Positions 9,831-10,919 of a stretch of 10,919 nucleotides of DNA are shown piece by piece. The position numbers and the translations under genes were made by a program. The notes under the pieces are model-generated. The model was not told the DNA's origin and made no database searches. It saw only the letters and a program-made list of their open reading frames with translations. The DNA lies in assembly GCA_030452365.1 (NCBI GenBank), contig JAKDMK010000044.1, forward strand, positions 1 to 10,919, in the 5' to 3' direction. Numbering within the stretch: the stretch's first letter is position 1; every line of letters begins with the position of its first letter. The stretch comes from Nitrococcus sp. (lineage in GTDB: Bacteria; Pseudomonadota; Gammaproteobacteria; Nitrococcales; Nitrococcaceae).

Positions 9831-9872
9831 AAAAAACTCCGGCCTGCCTGCTGCAGGCAGGCGCTCGGCCGG
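9831..9872 (-). terminator. Hairpin plus T-run, minus-strand intrinsic terminator
   Basis: Read on the minus strand, CCGGCC (from 9872) pairs with GGCCGG (to 9839), then AG, then six T (9836-9831). Nested within is an alternative perfect 9-bp stem, GCCTGCCTG (9842-9850) with CAGGCAGGC (9854-9862) and a 3-base loop. The T-run exists only for leftward transcripts; on the plus strand the hairpin is followed by a G-rich sequence. It lies 19 bp beyond the stop codon of the open frame at 9891-10019. Its other likely role is to stop transcripts running leftward into the tRNA gene antisense. Confidence 0.55.
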
Positions 9873-9890
9873 GTTGGGTGCCTAGAACAG

Positions 9891-10019
9891 TTATGTCGCA
9901 ACCATCTGCAGCGCTCGCATGCCGCCCTGGAGCAGCGCCGGTAGATACATCTCCGGCAGGATAGATGAGCGACCGCTAACGGCCAAAAGTGACCCAATGT
10001 TGGCCCTGTAGTCACAATA
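9891..10019 (-). pseudogene. Possible 3' remnant of a lost gene
   Basis: A 42-codon open frame on the minus strand ends in TAA at 9891-9893 and has no start codon in its upstream half; an in-frame stop bounds it upstream at about 10022-10024. Its last part reads LPEMYLPALLQGG followed by MRALQMVAT, with ordinary GC-rich codons (CTG, GCG, CAG, GGC). The intrinsic terminator at 9831-9872 follows the stop at the normal distance. A stop codon and terminator kept without a 5' end suggest a gene cut off by later DNA, here the toxin-antitoxin segment. I do not recognise the protein. A chance frame is the main alternative, since 42 codons without a stop is not rare in GC-rich DNA. Confidence 0.25.
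9981..10005. repeat. Second inverted repeat upstream of the antitoxin promoter
   Basis: GGCCAA at 9981-9986 and TTGGCC at 10000-10005 are exact inverted copies with a 13-base spacer; the right arm is the proposed -35 box. It may be a second regulator site, or the leftover edge of an older repeat. Confidence 0.35.
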
Positions 10020-10029
10020 AGACTACAAT
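10000..10029 (+). promoter_or_regulatory. Promoter of the dinJ-yafQ-type operon
   Basis: A -35 TTGGCC (10000-10005; four of six to consensus) and a -10 TACAAT (10024-10029; five of six) are 18 bases apart. The start point would fall near 10036, about 23 bases ahead of the antitoxin ATG, leaving room for the strong GGAGGGAAG ribosome-binding site at 10046-10054. Confidence 0.6.
10007..10027. promoter_or_regulatory. Perfect inverted-repeat operator over the antitoxin promoter
   Basis: TGTAGTC (10007-10013) and GACTACA (10021-10027) are exact inverted copies with a 7-base AT-rich spacer. The repeat fills the promoter spacer and enters the -10 box, so a bound protein would block RNA polymerase. 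Ribbon-helix-helix antitoxins of the RelB/DinJ group bind such palindromes and repress their own operon, usually more tightly with toxin bound. Assigning this site to the adjacent antitoxin is inference from position. Confidence 0.6.
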
Positions 10030-10058
10030 ATTACAAGAAACCTCTGGAGGGAAGTGCG

Positions 10059-10325
10059 ATGCGCTTGAGTGATACTTATGTGCGTGCCCGGATTGACCGG
10101 AAGACCAAGGAGCGGGCAGCTGAATCGCTTGCGGCGATGGGGTTGTCGGTATCGGACGCCATCCGGTTACTCATGCGGCGCATCGCCGATGAGCGTCGTT
10201 TGCCGTTTGAGATCAAGGCGCCGAATGCCACCACACGCGAGGCGATCAGCGAACTGGAAGCCGGCCAAGGCCGGCGATTCGACAGCGTGGATTCCTTGAT
10301 GATCGATCTGCATGCGGACGATTGA
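10059..10325 (+). CDS. dinJ: RelB/DinJ-family antitoxin
   Basis: This 88-residue protein aligns with E. coli DinJ (86 residues). The shared start YVRARID corresponds to FVRARID, followed by AAMGLSVSDAIRLLM at 25-39 in place of AGMGLTISDLVRITL, and LPFEIKAPN at 48-56 in place of LPFDLREPN. Residues 1-45 form the ribbon-helix-helix DNA-binding and dimer region; about 50-88 wraps the toxin. It neutralises the toxin encoded next and probably represses the operon through the palindrome just upstream. ATG10059 has an excellent ribosome-binding site (GGAGGGAAG). The gene overlaps the toxin by 14 bp, so translation is coupled. The family assignment is firm; the exact symbol less so. Confidence 0.92.
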   Translation: MRLSDTYVRARIDRKTKERAAESLAAMGLSVSDAIRLLMRRIADERRLPFEIKAPNATTREAISELEAGQGRRFDSVDSLMIDLHADD

Positions 10326-10593
10326 GCGCTCGTCTGCGTTCAAACGTGACTACAAACGAGAAACCAAGGGTCAGCATCGGGCAGTACTCGATGAAGGCTT
10401 GGTTCCGGTACTCCGGGCCTTGGCGGCTGATCGCCCGTTGGAAGACCGTTACCATGATCATGCGCTCACCGGAAACTGGGCGGGTTATCGGGAATGCCAC
10501 ATAAAACCCGACCTGCTTTTGATCTACCGGCGATCTGATGCCAATACTCTCCGATTGGCGCGGTTTGGATCACATAGCATATTGTTTGGATAG
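10312..10593 (+). CDS. yafQ: YafQ-family mRNA interferase toxin (RelE superfamily)
   Basis: This 93-residue protein (E. coli YafQ 92) keeps the family's active-site pattern. YHDHALTGNWAGYRECHIKPD at 47-67 contains H50, H63 and D67, at the same numbers as the catalytic residues of E. coli YafQ. The ending GSHSILFG supplies H88 and F92, matching H87 and F91. YafQ cuts mRNA on the ribosome, in E. coli preferentially at in-frame lysine AAA codons; the codon preference here is unknown. All visible catalytic residues are present and the frame is intact, so the toxin should be active when released from the antitoxin. ATG10312 lies inside the 3' end of the antitoxin gene. Confidence 0.93.
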   Translation: MRTIERSSAFKRDYKRETKGQHRAVLDEGLVPVLRALAADRPLEDRYHDHALTGNWAGYRECHIKPDLLLIYRRSDANTLRLARFGSHSILFG

Positions 10594-10919
10594 ACAAAAG
10601 GCCGTATAGCAAGCATAAACGCCATTATCGCTCGGGTTCACGGATGGCGCACGAGCAGCAACGGACAACAACGAGACATTCCCCCCTACAACCAACAGGA
10701 CCCGTAGGTTGATGGGGTGAGCTTGCGAACCCCAACGTTTTCCGTCTCTCCCCTGCCCCATGTGTTGGGGTTCCTTCGTCACCCCAACCTCTACACCTAC
10801 TGACGTAGCATGGCGTTGTCCGGAGCAACTGAATACGGCCGCAATTGGTATGGCGTTAATCGTGGTCGGAGAGTAAGCCGGTTCCTTGCCGATGGTTAGG
10901 CCGAAGTTTGTGTTCTCTG
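10594..10919. other. Gene-free stretch at the right end
   Basis: No convincing coding region is present in these 326 bases. The first 100 bp show no clear terminator for the toxin gene. An imperfect inverted-repeat element fills 10704-10800. The last 119 bp show only a 29-codon ATG frame at 10810-10899 without a ribosome-binding site. A minus-strand frame open from the window edge to 10570 crosses the repeat and does not look like a protein. Confidence 0.6.
10704..10800. repeat. Imperfect long inverted repeat, dispersed-repeat or MITE-like
   Basis: The left arm (10704-10736) and right arm (10762-10794) are each 33 bases and are imperfect inverted copies. Matched blocks are GTAG at the outer ends, a GGGGTGA block with its TCACCCC partner, and GAACCCCAAC with GTTGGGGTTC at the inner ends. 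The arms enclose 25 bases, and a further ACCTAC at 10795-10800 can pair with GTAGGT at 10704-10709. The central part of each arm is itself near-palindromic (TGGGGTGAGC...GAACCCCAA). Similar GGTTGGGGTGAGC/GAACCCCAAC units recur, from memory, between genes in several environmental bacteria; I could not search for them. Confidence 0.6.

Larger units (their letters stand above)
9762..10058. other. Stretch between tRNA-Leu and the toxin-antitoxin operon
   Basis: These 297 bases hold no intact gene. From left to right they contain a featureless 70 bp after the tRNA with no obvious plus-strand terminator, the minus-strand terminator hairpin (9831-9872), the possible gene remnant (9891-10019) and the promoter and operator region of the antitoxin (about 9981-10050). 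Confidence 0.6.

Noticed and set aside
10810..10899. A 29-codon plus-strand frame starting MALSGATEYGRNWYGV.
   Set aside because: There is no ribosome-binding site, no promoter and no family resemblance.
10570..10919. Minus-strand frame open from the right edge of the window down to a TGA at 10570-10572, about 116 codons, crossing the inverted repeat.
   Set aside because: It overlaps the 3' end of the toxin gene, has no ribosome-binding site at any internal start, runs through a palindromic repeat and gives a sequence with no recognisable motif. It is more likely a chance open frame, though a gene entering from outside the window cannot be excluded.
9739..10919. Integration of an island into tRNA-Leu, with a repeat of the tRNA 3' end as attachment site.
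   Set aside because: No second copy of the tRNA 3' segment and no integrase gene is visible downstream in this window.

Overview
The window reads as a GC-rich gammaproteobacterial chromosome segment. The evidence is the order queA-tgt-yajC-secD-secF, E. coli-type MotA and MotB with the key residues at the same numbers as in E. coli, E. coli-like ExbB/ExbD, and a DinJ/YafQ-type toxin-antitoxin pair. The genus cannot be named from sequence reading alone.

Left part (1-3895, plus strand). exbB (5' end outside the window), exbD and uppP run head to tail with short gaps. After a 184-bp gap, motA and motB follow with a 4-bp ATGA overlap. ExbB/ExbD form the proton channel that energises TonB-dependent outer-membrane transport. 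MotA/MotB form the evolutionarily related stator that powers the flagellum. UppP recycles undecaprenyl diphosphate, the lipid carrier for peptidoglycan and surface glycans. No tonB and no other flagellar gene is visible here.

Middle part (4003-9453, minus strand). Transcribed right to left are queA, tgt, yajC, secD and secF. QueA and Tgt act in queuosine modification of tRNA, and their genes overlap by 4 bp. YajC, SecD and SecF form the accessory membrane complex of the Sec translocon. This block converges on motB, with a 107-bp gap between them.

Right part (9454-10919). A divergent region carries a sigma70-like promoter with a GC-rich discriminator ahead of tRNA-Leu(CAA). Beyond the tRNA lies a minus-strand hairpin plus T-run, 19 bp past the stop codon of a start-less open frame; this looks like the surviving 3' end of a lost gene. 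A dinJ-yafQ-type operon follows, with a readable promoter and a perfect 7-bp inverted-repeat operator over it. The last 326 bases contain no convincing gene but do contain a ~97-bp imperfect inverted repeat resembling a non-coding dispersed repeat. The stretch from the tRNA to the window end looks like accessory DNA beside a conserved core. I saw no clearly new multi-gene system; the most unusual material is non-coding and lies at 9831-10030 and 10704-10800.
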